Part shown: piece by piece, positions 50,837-60,194 of the stretch
Position numbering within the stretch: the first letter of the stretch is position 1
Layout of the letters: every line of letters starts with the position of its first letter
NCBI RefSeq assembly: GCF_004025535.1
Contig: NZ_QJRG01000049.1
Coordinates: 197,517 to 261,516, forward strand
Direction: 5' to 3'
Origin: Pseudomonas alkylphenolica
GTDB lineage: Bacteria; Pseudomonadota; Gammaproteobacteria; Pseudomonadales; Pseudomonadaceae
DNA: 64,000 nucleotides
Position numbers and translations under genes: made by a program
The notes under the pieces: model-generated
Database searches by the model: none
The model's input: the letters and a program-made list of their open reading frames with translations, nothing else
Told to the model about the DNA's origin: nothing

Positions 50837-51796
50837 ATGCAAATTGCCCTGGCCCCGATGGAGGGGCTGGTCGACAACATCCTTCGTGACGTACTGACCC
50901 AAGTGGGCGGCATCGACTGGTGTGTCACTGAATTCATTCGTGTCTGTGACCGGCTGTTGCCTGCGGCGACCTTCGACAAACTCGCGCCCGAGTTGAGTCA
51001 GGGCGCGCAGACCGCAGCCGGGGTGCCGTTGCGCGTGCAATTGCTCGGTTCCGATCCCGTTTGTCTGGCGGAAAACGCGGTATTGGCCTGTGAGCTGGGC
51101 GCGCCGGTGATTGACCTGAACTTCGGCTGCCCGGCCAAGACGGTGAATAAGTCCCGTGGCGGGGCGGTGCTGCTCAAGGAGCCAGAGCTGCTTCACGCCA
51201 TCTTGCGTGAAGTGCGCCGCGCGGTGCCGGCGCACATTCCGGTCACCGCCAAGATGCGCCTGGGTTTCGACAGCCCTGACGGTGCGCTGGATTGCGCGCT
51301 GGCCTTGGCCGAAGGCGGCGCCGAGCAACTGGTTGTGCATGCACGAACCAAGGTTGATGGCTACAAGCCGCCCGCGCATTGGGAGTGGGTGGCCAAAGTG
51401 CAGGACGTGGTCAAGGTGCCGGTGTACGCCAACGGTGAGGTCTGGACCCTGGATGACTGGCGGCGTTGCCGCGAGGTGAGTGGCGTCGAAGACATCATGC
51501 TCGGTCGTGGCCTGGTGTCACGCCCGGACCTGGCTCGGCAGATTGCCGCTGAGCGCGACGGTGTCGAGTTCGTGCCGATGGATTGGCAGAGCCTGTTGCC
51601 GCTGATCCAGGACTTCTGGCTTCAGGCCCGCGCGCAAATGACCCCGCGTCAGGCACCGGGGCGTTTGAAGCAATGGGTGGCAATGTTGACCCGCACCTAC
51701 CCCGAGGCGGTGGCATTGTTCACTGAGCTGCGCCGGGAAACCGACTGCGATCGGGTGGGGCAATTGATCGGCATGCCGGTCAGCGAGGCGGCCTGA
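50837..51796 (+). CDS. dusC: tRNA-dihydrouridine synthase DusC
   Basis: The 319-residue flavoenzyme reduces uridine 16 of tRNA. The Dus motifs are ALAPMEGLVDNILRDVLT at the start, the catalytic Cys in LNFGCPAKTVNKSRGG (near residue 98) and HARTKVDGYKPPAHWE. The sequence after VTEFIRVCDRLLP is of the DusC type. ATG 50828, three codons upstream, is an alternative start. Confidence 0.92.
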   Translation: MQIALAPMEGLVDNILRDVLTQVGGIDWCVTEFIRVCDRLLPAATFDKLAPELSQGAQTAAGVPLRVQLLGSDPVCLAENAVLACELGAPVIDLNFGCPAKTVNKSRGGAVLLKEPELLHAILREVRRAVPAHIPVTAKMRLGFDSPDGALDCALALAEGGAEQLVVHARTKVDGYKPPAHWEWVAKVQDVVKVPVYANGEVWTLDDWRRCREVSGVEDIMLGRGLVSRPDLARQIAAERDGVEFVPMDWQSLLPLIQDFWLQARAQMTPRQAPGRLKQWVAMLTRTYPEAVALFTELRRETDCDRVGQLIGMPVSEAA

Positions 51797-51810
51797 AAAA
51801 TTTTTTCAGG
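51792..51810. terminator. Small hairpin at the dusC stop codon
   Basis: CCTGAAAA and TTTTCAGG arms around ATT overlap the dusC stop. The weak A/T stem makes a terminator role uncertain. It also lies just before the heat-shock promoter. Confidence 0.35.
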
Positions 51811-51814
51811 GGTG

Positions 51815-51842
51815 CTTGAAAAGCAGGCGAGGGTCCTTATCT
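51815..51842 (+). promoter_or_regulatory. Sigma32 (RpoH) promoter of the hsp20 gene
   Basis: CTTGAAA (51815-51821), a 13-base spacer and CCTTATCT (51835-51842) resemble the heat-shock consensus CTTGAAA and CCCCATNT. Confidence 0.7.
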
Positions 51843-51849
51843 AAGGAGT

Positions 51850-51913
51850 ACGCGATGCCGAAGTCGGGTCGCGTTACTAAACAACCTCGCTGATTTTCAG
51901 GAGATGCACCATG
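51850..51913 (+). promoter_or_regulatory. ROSE-type RNA thermometer
   Basis: The leader folds into an upstream hairpin with CGCGA/TCGCG arms (51851-51873). A second hairpin pairs CTC-G-CTG (51886-51892) with CAGGAG (51898-51903), leaving one bulged G. The UYGCU motif (TCGCT) opposite the AGGAG site is the hallmark of ROSE elements, which melt on heating to expose the ribosome-binding site. Confidence 0.82.
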
Positions 51914-52357
51914 ACTACTGCTTTTTCTCTGGCTCCACTGTTCCGTCATTCCGTAGGCTTCGACCGTTTCAATGACCTGTTCGAATCTGCGGCGCGTAAC
52001 GAGGCGGGTAGCAGCTACCCTCCCTACAACGTTGAAAAACATGGCGAAGACCACTATCGAATCGTCGTTGCTGCAGCCGGCTTCCAGGAGCAGGATCTGG
52101 ATCTGCAAGTTGAAAAAGGCGTATTGACCGTCACTGGCGGCAAACGTGAAAGCAACGGTGAAAGCGTTACCTATCTGCATCAGGGCATTGCCCAGCGGGC
52201 GTTCAAGTTGTCCTTCCGCCTGGCCGACCATATCGAAGTGAAGGCGGCGGGCCTGGCCAATGGGTTGCTCAGCATCGATCTGCTGAGGATTGTGCCGGAA
52301 GAGGCGAAAGCCAAACGTATCCCGATCAATGGGGATAGCAAGCCTGCTCTGAACTGA
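51911..52357 (+). CDS. ibpA: Small heat-shock protein, Hsp20/IbpA family
   Basis: The 148-residue chaperone holds unfolding proteins. An N-terminal arm (MTTAFSLAPLFRHSVGFDRF) precedes the alpha-crystallin domain, from YPPYNVEKHGEDHYRIVVAAAGF to about residue 130. LAQ-type repeat units and the IPI motif (residues 138-140) are recognisable. It is governed by a sigma32 promoter and an RNA thermometer. Confidence 0.95.
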   Translation: MTTAFSLAPLFRHSVGFDRFNDLFESAARNEAGSSYPPYNVEKHGEDHYRIVVAAAGFQEQDLDLQVEKGVLTVTGGKRESNGESVTYLHQGIAQRAFKLSFRLADHIEVKAAGLANGLLSIDLLRIVPEEAKAKRIPINGDSKPALN

Positions 52358-52378
52358 GTGAGGTGATGTTGTAAAAGA

Positions 52379-52405
52379 GGGCACCTTCGGGTGCCCTTTT
52401 TTTTT
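52379..52405 (+). terminator. Terminator of ibpA
   Basis: GGGCACC and GGTGCCC around the stable TTCG tetraloop, followed by nine T. Confidence 0.95.
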
Positions 52406-52422
52406 GGGGCGCATTCCGGCTT

Positions 52423-55400
52423 CTACAGTGCTGGCATTTCCAGCAACATCCGCCGAAATTCCCCCAGCGGCAATGGCCGACTGTGCAAGTACCCCTGATA
52501 CAGGTGACATCCCAGCCGCTCCAGAAACTCCAGCTGTTCGGACAGCTCGACCCCCTCGGCAATGACCGCCAGTTCCAGGCTGCGCGCCATGGCGACAATC
52601 GCCCGGACGATTTCGGCGTCGTTGGGGTCCACGGGTGCATCACGCACGAACGACTGGTCGATCTTCAGGGCATCCACGGGTAACCGCTTGAGGTAGGTCA
52701 GCGATGAATAACCGGTCCCAAAATCATCCATGGCAAAGCTCACGCCATAGCGTTTGAGCTCGCGCATTTTGTTGATGGTGTCTTCCAGGTTTTGAATGAC
52801 AATGCCTTCGGTGATTTCCAGCTTGAGCATTTTGTACGGCAGGCTGAAGTCGTCCAGGCTACGCAATACCCGTTCGACAAAATCGTTCTGACGGAACTGC
52901 CGTGGGCTGATGTTCACGCACAGGCTGAAATCGTCCATGTCGATCAGATGGTCGCGCAGCATTCCGGCACAGGCGTCGCAGGCTTCGTCGAGTATCCAGC
53001 TGCCCACTTCGAGAATCAGGCCGCTTTCTTCCAGCACCTGGATGAACTGCGCAGGCGGCTGCTGGCCCAGCTGTGGGTGGTGCCAGCGCAGCAGCACTTC
53101 GGCACCGATGATGCGGTTGTCGCGGGCATCGACCTGGGGCTGAAAGTGCAGGGCAAGTTCGCCGCGGGCCAGGGCCATGCGCAGGTCGCTTTCCATGCGC
53201 AGGCGCTCGCTGGCGGCCTTCTGCATGGTGGTGTGGAACAGCTGGGTGGTGTTGCGCCCGGAGTCCTTGGCCCGGTACAGGGCGATATCGGCACGCTTGA
53301 GCAGGTCGGCCGGGGTGGTGCCGTGGTCGGGAATCAGCGCCACGCCGATGCTGGGGGTCACCTGCAGGCGCTGGCCATCCAGCGACATCGGCTCGGCCAG
53401 CAGTTCGCGCAGGGTATCGGCCAGGCCGCGGACTTTCTCCGTGACCTCGTCGCGGCTGCCTTCCAGGCCGCTGAGCAATACAACGAATTCATCCCCGCCC
53501 AGGCGGGCCACGGTGTCTTCCAGGCGCACACTGGCTTCCAGGCGGGCGGTGATGATCTTCAGCACCGTGTCGCCGACGGGGTGGCCGAGGGAGTCGTTGA
53601 TGTGCTTAAAGTGGTCAAGGTCGAGAAACAACAGGGCGCCGCGCAGGTTGTGGCGCTTGAGCAAGGCGATCTGCTGGCTCAGGCGGTCCATCAGCAACGC
53701 GCGGTTCGGCAGGTTGGTCAGCGGGTCGTGGTAGGCCAGGTGACGGATCTGTGCCTGGGCGTTCTTCAGCTGGCTGACATCACGGGCGGTCAGCAACAGG
53801 CATTGCGTTTCGTTGAGGGTAATGGGCTCGATCGAGACTTCAACGGTGAGGATCTCTCCGCGCTTGTTGCGCCCGAGCATTTCGCGGTGGTGTACCCGGC
53901 CCTTGTCCTTGAGTTCACTGATGAGGGTTGTGCGTTGTTTGTCGTCGGCCCAGATTCCGATTTCGCTTGCGGTGCGGCCAAGCACTTCGTCGGTGCTGTA
54001 GCCGGTCAGGCGGCAGAAACCATCATTGACCTCCAGGTAACGGCCGCTTTCAAGCTCGGTAATGGTGATGGCATCGGGGCTGGAGTGGAACGCCTTGGCA
54101 AATTTCTCTTCACTGGCTTTCAGTGCGGCTTCGGCGCGCTGTTGCTGGGTGATGTCGCGCAGGGTGGTGACGCTGCACGGTTGTTCTTCGACGGTGATCA
54201 GGCGGCTGGATATCACGCAGGTCAGGGGCTGGCCGTCCTTGTGGTTGATCACCACGGCGACATTGTTCAGGGCCTCGTCGCGAATCACCTGTTCAATTCG
54301 CCGGGCGCGCTCGGGGGATCCGGCCCACAGGCCGATTTCCTCCGCAGTGCGGTTGATGACCTGGCTGGCGTCCCAGCCAAAGGTCTGGGTGAACGCCGGG
54401 TTGATCTCGATAAACTGGCCGGTGTCCTGGCGCGTCACGCAGATCGGGTCGGGGCTGGCCTGGAAGAGGCTGGCGAATTTCTCTTCCGAGCTGGTCAGGC
54501 GCTGTTCACGCTCGACCTGTTCGGTGATGTCGAGCAGGGTGCCGGCCATGCGCAACGGGTTGCCCTGTTCATCGCGGTACAGCCGCGCGCGGCTTTCTAT
54601 GTAGCGCGAGGCGCCGTTCTCCAGCTGGATGCGGTAGGTTATCTGGTAGTTGCCGGCCGGCCCCTCACGCAGGCTGCGGTAAGCCTTGCGCATGGAATTG
54701 CGTTCATGCTCCGGAACCCCTTCGAAGAACGCTTCGAAGGACTCATGGAACGGTACCGGGTCTAGGCCGTGCAATTCAGCGGCGCGCGCCGAGCCGTAGA
54801 GCATGCCGCTGGGAATATGCCAGTCCCAGGTGCCCAGTTGCGCGGAGTCCAGCGCCAGGTCCAGGCGTTCCTGACTGTCTTTGAGGGCCTGTTCGGCACG
54901 TTTGTGCTCGCTGGTGTCGACGAAGGTACTCAGCAGGTAGACAGTGCCTTCGAATTCGATGCTCTGGGCGCTGAGGATGCCGTCGTGCACCTTGCCGTTG
55001 CTGGCGCAGAACTGTACTTCGAGGGTCACCGGGCCGCTGTTGTCACGGGTGGCGTCGAGCACGGCATGGCGCTGCAACGGGTTGGCCCACAGGCCAAGTT
55101 CAATGGTGGTCTTGTTGATGACTTGATGACCCGGCCAGCCGAGGGTCTTTTCAAAGTGCTGGTTGACTTCGTAGATGAGGCCGTCGGACCGGCGTGTCAG
55201 CAGCACGACGTTGGGGCTCAGGTGAAACAGGGTGGCAAAGCGCTTTTCCGAGTTGATCAGCGCAGTCTCGCGCTCGCGCTGGCGAGTGATTTCGCGGATT
55301 ACTCCCACCATCTGGGGGCGGCCGTGTTTGTCCTTGACCAGGCTGCCGTTGATTTCCAGCCAGTGCAGGCTTCCATCGGGCCAGTAGATGCGGTGGCGCA

Positions 55401-55716
55401 AGGCTTGTTCCACCGGCTCGCCGCTGATGATCGCATTGAAGGCCTGCAAGGCGCGGGTGCGATCTTCCGGCGGTAATAGGTCGAGGTAGTCGACGTCATT
55501 GGGTAGCGGCTGCTCGGGGTCAAAACCAAACAGCGCCTGCGTGCCCCTGGACCAGCTGATCTGACCGGTTTCGACATCCCAGAACCAGGCGCCCAGCCGC
55601 GCGCCGTTCAACGCCGACAGCAACTGCGGCGCGTTCTCCCAGGTCTGCTCCAACGCCTGGGGGTCTGCCGCATGGATGCGTGGCAGGCGCGGAAAGCGAT
55701 TTGCTGATTTGGGCAT
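52423..55716 (-). CDS. PAS-rich GGDEF/EAL cyclic-di-GMP protein
   Basis: The 1097-residue cytoplasmic protein has five PAS domains in tandem (about residues 28-155, 155-280, 283-410, 410-535 and 535-660), then GGDEF (about 670-830) and EAL (about 845-1090). The cyclase motif is intact (RLGGDEFVVLL). The EAL signature reads EVL, a tolerated variant, and the other metal and catalytic positions are present (NISPRQF, LEITEG, DDFGTGYSSL, KIDQSF, IAEGVE). Both activities are possible. There is no membrane span, so it senses cytoplasmic signals. It lies 66 bases after the LysR gene on the same strand. Confidence 0.93.
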   Translation of the reverse strand: MPKSANRFPRLPRIHAADPQALEQTWENAPQLLSALNGARLGAWFWDVETGQISWSRGTQALFGFDPEQPLPNDVDYLDLLPPEDRTRALQAFNAIISGEPVEQALRHRIYWPDGSLHWLEINGSLVKDKHGRPQMVGVIREITRQRERETALINSEKRFATLFHLSPNVVLLTRRSDGLIYEVNQHFEKTLGWPGHQVINKTTIELGLWANPLQRHAVLDATRDNSGPVTLEVQFCASNGKVHDGILSAQSIEFEGTVYLLSTFVDTSEHKRAEQALKDSQERLDLALDSAQLGTWDWHIPSGMLYGSARAAELHGLDPVPFHESFEAFFEGVPEHERNSMRKAYRSLREGPAGNYQITYRIQLENGASRYIESRARLYRDEQGNPLRMAGTLLDITEQVEREQRLTSSEEKFASLFQASPDPICVTRQDTGQFIEINPAFTQTFGWDASQVINRTAEEIGLWAGSPERARRIEQVIRDEALNNVAVVINHKDGQPLTCVISSRLITVEEQPCSVTTLRDITQQQRAEAALKASEEKFAKAFHSSPDAITITELESGRYLEVNDGFCRLTGYSTDEVLGRTASEIGIWADDKQRTTLISELKDKGRVHHREMLGRNKRGEILTVEVSIEPITLNETQCLLLTARDVSQLKNAQAQIRHLAYHDPLTNLPNRALLMDRLSQQIALLKRHNLRGALLFLDLDHFKHINDSLGHPVGDTVLKIITARLEASVRLEDTVARLGGDEFVVLLSGLEGSRDEVTEKVRGLADTLRELLAEPMSLDGQRLQVTPSIGVALIPDHGTTPADLLKRADIALYRAKDSGRNTTQLFHTTMQKAASERLRMESDLRMALARGELALHFQPQVDARDNRIIGAEVLLRWHHPQLGQQPPAQFIQVLEESGLILEVGSWILDEACDACAGMLRDHLIDMDDFSLCVNISPRQFRQNDFVERVLRSLDDFSLPYKMLKLEITEGIVIQNLEDTINKMRELKRYGVSFAMDDFGTGYSSLTYLKRLPVDALKIDQSFVRDAPVDPNDAEIVRAIVAMARSLELAVIAEGVELSEQLEFLERLGCHLYQGYLHSRPLPLGEFRRMLLEMPAL

Positions 55717-55782
55717 CGGTTACCAGACCTTTGGCGGGTGACGCGTCCTTGAGAGTCGTACTGACCGGGTTACCTCGTTGGA

Positions 55783-56661
55783 TCAGGGTTGCCTTGCGTG
55801 GCTGTCGAGCAAGGCCATGAAGGCTTTGGCCGCATTCGATAACGTTCGTTCAGTGTGCAGAATGTAGCCTAGCTGGCGCGACAGCTGTATGCCGGGCAAA
55901 GCGATAGGCGCAACTTGCTCATCGAGCATAGTACGCGGCAGCACACTCCACGCCAGGCCGATCGAAACCATCATTTTTATGGTTTCCAGGTAGTTGGTGC
56001 TCATGGCGATATTGGGCGTCAGGCCCTGGGCTTCGAACAGGCGCTGCACGATGTGGTGAGTGAATGTATTGCCGCCAGGGAACACTGCCGGGTGATGGGC
56101 GACATCGGCCAGGCTCACGGCGCCGTTGCTCGCCAGTGCGTGTTCGGGGGCGGCGACGAAATCCAGCGGGTCGTCCCACACCGGTACCGCGCGGACCAGG
56201 TTGTGCGGCTCCGGCGCGAGGGTAATCACGGCAATTTCCGCGCGGCCATGGAGAATTTCATCGTAGGCCGCTTCTGAATCGAGAAACTGAATATCCAGCG
56301 CCACCGCCGGATATTGTCGGGTGAATGTGCGTAGAACCGGCGGCAAGCGGTGCAGGCCGATGTGGTGACTGGTCGCCAGGGTCAGGCGACCTGCCACTTC
56401 GCCGGTAAGATTGGTCAGGGCGCGGCGGGTGTCGTCCAGTACGTTGATGATCTGGTACGCCCGTGGCAGAAGCGCGCGGCCGGCTTCGGTGAGATTGACT
56501 TCGCGCCCGAGGCGGTCGAACAGGCGTACATCCAGCTGCTGCTCCAGGCCGGCAATGCGCTTGCTGATGGCCGGCTGGGTGAGGTGCAGGCGTTCGCCTG
56601 CCCCGGAAAAGCTACCGGTTTCAGCCACGGCGATAAAAGCATTAAGGTTGGCCACATCCAT
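55783..56661 (-). CDS. LysR family transcriptional regulator divergent from leuC
   Basis: The 292-residue regulator has the N-terminal winged helix (MDVANLNAFIAVAETGSFSG, HLTQPAISKRIAGLEQQL). A periplasmic-binding-like effector domain starts near residue 90. It corresponds to PA3122, divergent from leuC, and probably regulates the leucine genes. The shared gap holds a dyad CATAA-N3-TTATG (56692-56704) and two GTTATCCAA repeats. Confidence 0.9.
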   Translation of the reverse strand: MDVANLNAFIAVAETGSFSGAGERLHLTQPAISKRIAGLEQQLDVRLFDRLGREVNLTEAGRALLPRAYQIINVLDDTRRALTNLTGEVAGRLTLATSHHIGLHRLPPVLRTFTRQYPAVALDIQFLDSEAAYDEILHGRAEIAVITLAPEPHNLVRAVPVWDDPLDFVAAPEHALASNGAVSLADVAHHPAVFPGGNTFTHHIVQRLFEAQGLTPNIAMSTNYLETIKMMVSIGLAWSVLPRTMLDEQVAPIALPGIQLSRQLGYILHTERTLSNAAKAFMALLDSHARQP

Positions 56662-56680
56662 GGGTTAAGTATTCCCCCTG

Positions 56681-56720
56681 GTTATCCAAAGCATAAAAAT
56701 TATGAATTTGAGTTATCCAA
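56681..56720. promoter_or_regulatory. Candidate LysR binding region
   Basis: GTTATCCAA occurs at 56681-56689 and again at 56712-56720. Between them the dyad CATAA-AAA-TTATG (56692-56704) has the interrupted-dyad form typical of LysR-type boxes. The region separates the LysR gene from leuC. Confidence 0.55.
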
Positions 56721-56793
56721 TCTAACCGCATAGCATCGTCCGTACAAGCCAAGTGGTTATTGGCATAGAAAGACGCTGATGAGGAACAGTCTG

Positions 56794-58227
56794 ATGGCCG
56801 GCAAAACGCTCTACGACAAGCTCTGGGATTCGCATTTGGTCAAGCAGCGCGACGATGGTTCGGCGCTGATCTATATCGACCGTCACATCATTCACGAAGT
56901 GACGTCGCCGCAAGCCTTCGAAGGCCTGCGCCTGGCCAACCGCAAACCCTGGCGCATCGATGCCAACATCGCCACGCCTGACCACAACGTACCGACCACG
57001 CCGGAACGCAAGGGCGGTATCGACGCCATTGTCGACCAGGTGTCGCGCCTGCAGGTGCAGACCCTCGACGAAAACTGCGACGAGTACGGCATCACCGAAT
57101 TCAAGATGAACGACGTGCGTCAGGGCATCGTTCACGTTATCGGCCCGGAGCAGGGCGCGACCTTGCCGGGCATGACCGTGGTCTGCGGCGACTCGCACAC
57201 CTCCACCCATGGCGCTTTTGGGGCCCTGGCCCATGGCATCGGTACTTCGGAAGTCGAGCACGTGCTCGCTACCCAGTGCCTGGTGGCGAAGAAAATGAAG
57301 AACATGCTGGTGCGTGTCGAAGGTCAGTTGCCGTTTGGCGTGACCGCCAAAGACATCGTGCTGGCGGTGATTGGCAAGATCGGTACTGCCGGTGGCAATG
57401 GCCACGCCATGGAGTTCGCCGGTAGTGCCATTCGCGACCTGTCGGTAGAAGGGCGCATGACCATCTGCAACATGTCCATCGAAGCGGGCGCGCGGGTAGG
57501 TTTGGTCGCGACCGATGAGAAGACCGTCGAGTACGTCAAAGGTCGCCCGTATGCGCCGAAGGGTGAGCAGTGGGCGCAGGCGGTCGAAGCCTGGAAGGAC
57601 CTGGTGTCCGACGCCGACGCCGTGTTCGATACCGTGATCGAGCTCGATGCTGCGCAGATCAAACCGCAGGTCAGCTGGGGCACTTCGCCGGAAATGGTGC
57701 TGGCGGTTGACCAGTGCGTCCCGGACCCTGCTGCCGAAGCCGACCTGGTCAAGCGTGGTTCCATCGAGCGGGCCCTGAAGTACATGGGCCTGAGCGCCAA
57801 TCAGGCGATCACTGACATCCAGCTGGACCGTGTGTTCATTGGCTCGTGCACCAACTCGCGGATCGAAGACCTGCGCGCTGCCGCCGAGATCGCCAAAGGC
57901 CGCAAGGTGGCGTCGACCATCAAGCAAGCCATCGTTGTGCCGGGCTCGGGCCTGGTCAAAGCCCAGGCCGAGAAAGAAGGCCTGGACAAGATCTTCGTCG
58001 AAGCCGGTTTTGAATGGCGTGAACCAGGCTGCTCCATGTGCCTGGCGATGAACCCGGACCGCCTGGAAAGTGGCGAGCATTGCGCCTCGACCTCCAACCG
58101 TAACTTTGAAGGCCGTCAGGGTGCTGGCGGTCGTACCCACCTGGTGAGCCCGGCCATGGCTGCTGCCGCCGCTGTCACCGGCCGTTTTGTCGATGTACGT
58201 GAGTTGATTCAAGGGAGCGCAGCATGA
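56794..58227 (+). CDS. leuC: 3-isopropylmalate dehydratase large subunit
   Basis: The 477-residue aconitase-like subunit isomerises 2- to 3-isopropylmalate in leucine synthesis. The 4Fe-4S ligands are Cys in GSCTNSRIEDLRAA (near residue 350) and the pair in PGCSMCLAMNPD. GAGGA lies 8 bases before ATG 56794. It overlaps leuD by 4 bases. Confidence 0.96.
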   Translation: MAGKTLYDKLWDSHLVKQRDDGSALIYIDRHIIHEVTSPQAFEGLRLANRKPWRIDANIATPDHNVPTTPERKGGIDAIVDQVSRLQVQTLDENCDEYGITEFKMNDVRQGIVHVIGPEQGATLPGMTVVCGDSHTSTHGAFGALAHGIGTSEVEHVLATQCLVAKKMKNMLVRVEGQLPFGVTAKDIVLAVIGKIGTAGGNGHAMEFAGSAIRDLSVEGRMTICNMSIEAGARVGLVATDEKTVEYVKGRPYAPKGEQWAQAVEAWKDLVSDADAVFDTVIELDAAQIKPQVSWGTSPEMVLAVDQCVPDPAAEADLVKRGSIERALKYMGLSANQAITDIQLDRVFIGSCTNSRIEDLRAAAEIAKGRKVASTIKQAIVVPGSGLVKAQAEKEGLDKIFVEAGFEWREPGCSMCLAMNPDRLESGEHCASTSNRNFEGRQGAGGRTHLVSPAMAAAAAVTGRFVDVRELIQGSAA

Positions 58228-58868
58228 AAGCCTTTACCCAGCACACCGGCCTCGTCGCGCCTTTGGACCGTGCCAACGTCGACACCGACCAGATCATCCC
58301 CAAGCAGTTCCTGAAGTCGATCAAGCGCACCGGCTTTGGCCCGAACCTGTTTGACGAGTGGCGTTACCTGGATGTCGGCCAGCCGTACCAGGACAACAGC
58401 AAACGTCCGAAGAACCCGGACTTCGTCTTGAACCACGACCGTTATCAGGGTGCCAGCGTTTTGCTCGCCCGTGAGAACTTCGGTTGCGGGTCAAGCCGTG
58501 AGCACGCGCCATGGGCACTGGAAGAATACGGTTTCCGCAGCATCATCGCGCCGAGCTATGCCGATATCTTCTTCAACAACAGCTTCAAGAACGGCCTGCT
58601 GCCGATCATCCTCAGTGATGAGGAAGTCGACGAACTGTTCAAGCAGGTTGAAGCCGACCCGGGTTATCAATTGACCATCGACCTGCAGGCGCAGACCGTA
58701 ACCCGCCCTGACGGAAAGGTCCTGAGCTTCGAGATCGACGCATTTCGCAAGCACTGCCTGCTCAACGGCCTGGACGATATCGGCCTGACCTTGCAGGACA
58801 GTGATGCGATTGCCACGTTCGAAGCCAAGCACCGCGCGAGCCAGCCGTGGTTGTTCCGTGACGCTTGA
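58224..58868 (+). CDS. leuD: 3-isopropylmalate dehydratase small subunit
   Basis: The 214-residue swivel subunit works with LeuC. Motifs are RANVDTDQIIPKQFLKSI, ARENFGCGSSREHAPWAL and IIAPSYADIFFNNSFKNGLLP. It is translationally coupled to leuC. Confidence 0.96.
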   Translation: MKAFTQHTGLVAPLDRANVDTDQIIPKQFLKSIKRTGFGPNLFDEWRYLDVGQPYQDNSKRPKNPDFVLNHDRYQGASVLLARENFGCGSSREHAPWALEEYGFRSIIAPSYADIFFNNSFKNGLLPIILSDEEVDELFKQVEADPGYQLTIDLQAQTVTRPDGKVLSFEIDAFRKHCLLNGLDDIGLTLQDSDAIATFEAKHRASQPWLFRDA

Positions 58869-58988
58869 TTGAATGACGCCGTACCCCATTTGCAGCAGGC
58901 GATGGGCGAAGAAATACGGCAGTATTACCCGAATGAAGCCCACGGCCCGTTCAGCACTGATGTACTGGTGCGCCGGGCCGGGTGCTGA
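58869..58988 (+). pseudogene. Remnant of a methyltransferase gene between leuD and leuB
   Basis: Directly after the leuD stop, the same frame stays open for 39 codons to a stop at 58986-58988. The residues, such as AVPHLQQAMGEEIRQYYP and FSTDVLVRRAG, look like a protein C-terminus without any start. In P. aeruginosa and P. putida a SAM-dependent methyltransferase gene lies between leuD and leuB, so this is probably its last part after an internal deletion. The match to that family is from memory. Confidence 0.5.
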
Positions 58989-59043
58989 TTATTTTTCCGG
59001 CGGGCCATTGCGGCGTGTCGCTTGAGTCGAACAAGAGGAACCC

Positions 59044-60126
<1,083 letters not shown>

Positions 60127-60132
60127 TCTCTC

Positions 60133-60175
60133 GGGCCCGCTGCTGTTTTTCCATGTGAAGCAGCGGCCCACTTTT
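60133..60175 (+). terminator. Terminator after leuB
   Basis: GGGCC-C-GCTGCT and AGCAGCGGCCC arms pair with one bulged C, followed by CTTTTTAG. Confidence 0.75.
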
Positions 60176-60194
60176 TAGCAAAGGTGTAGTTGCG

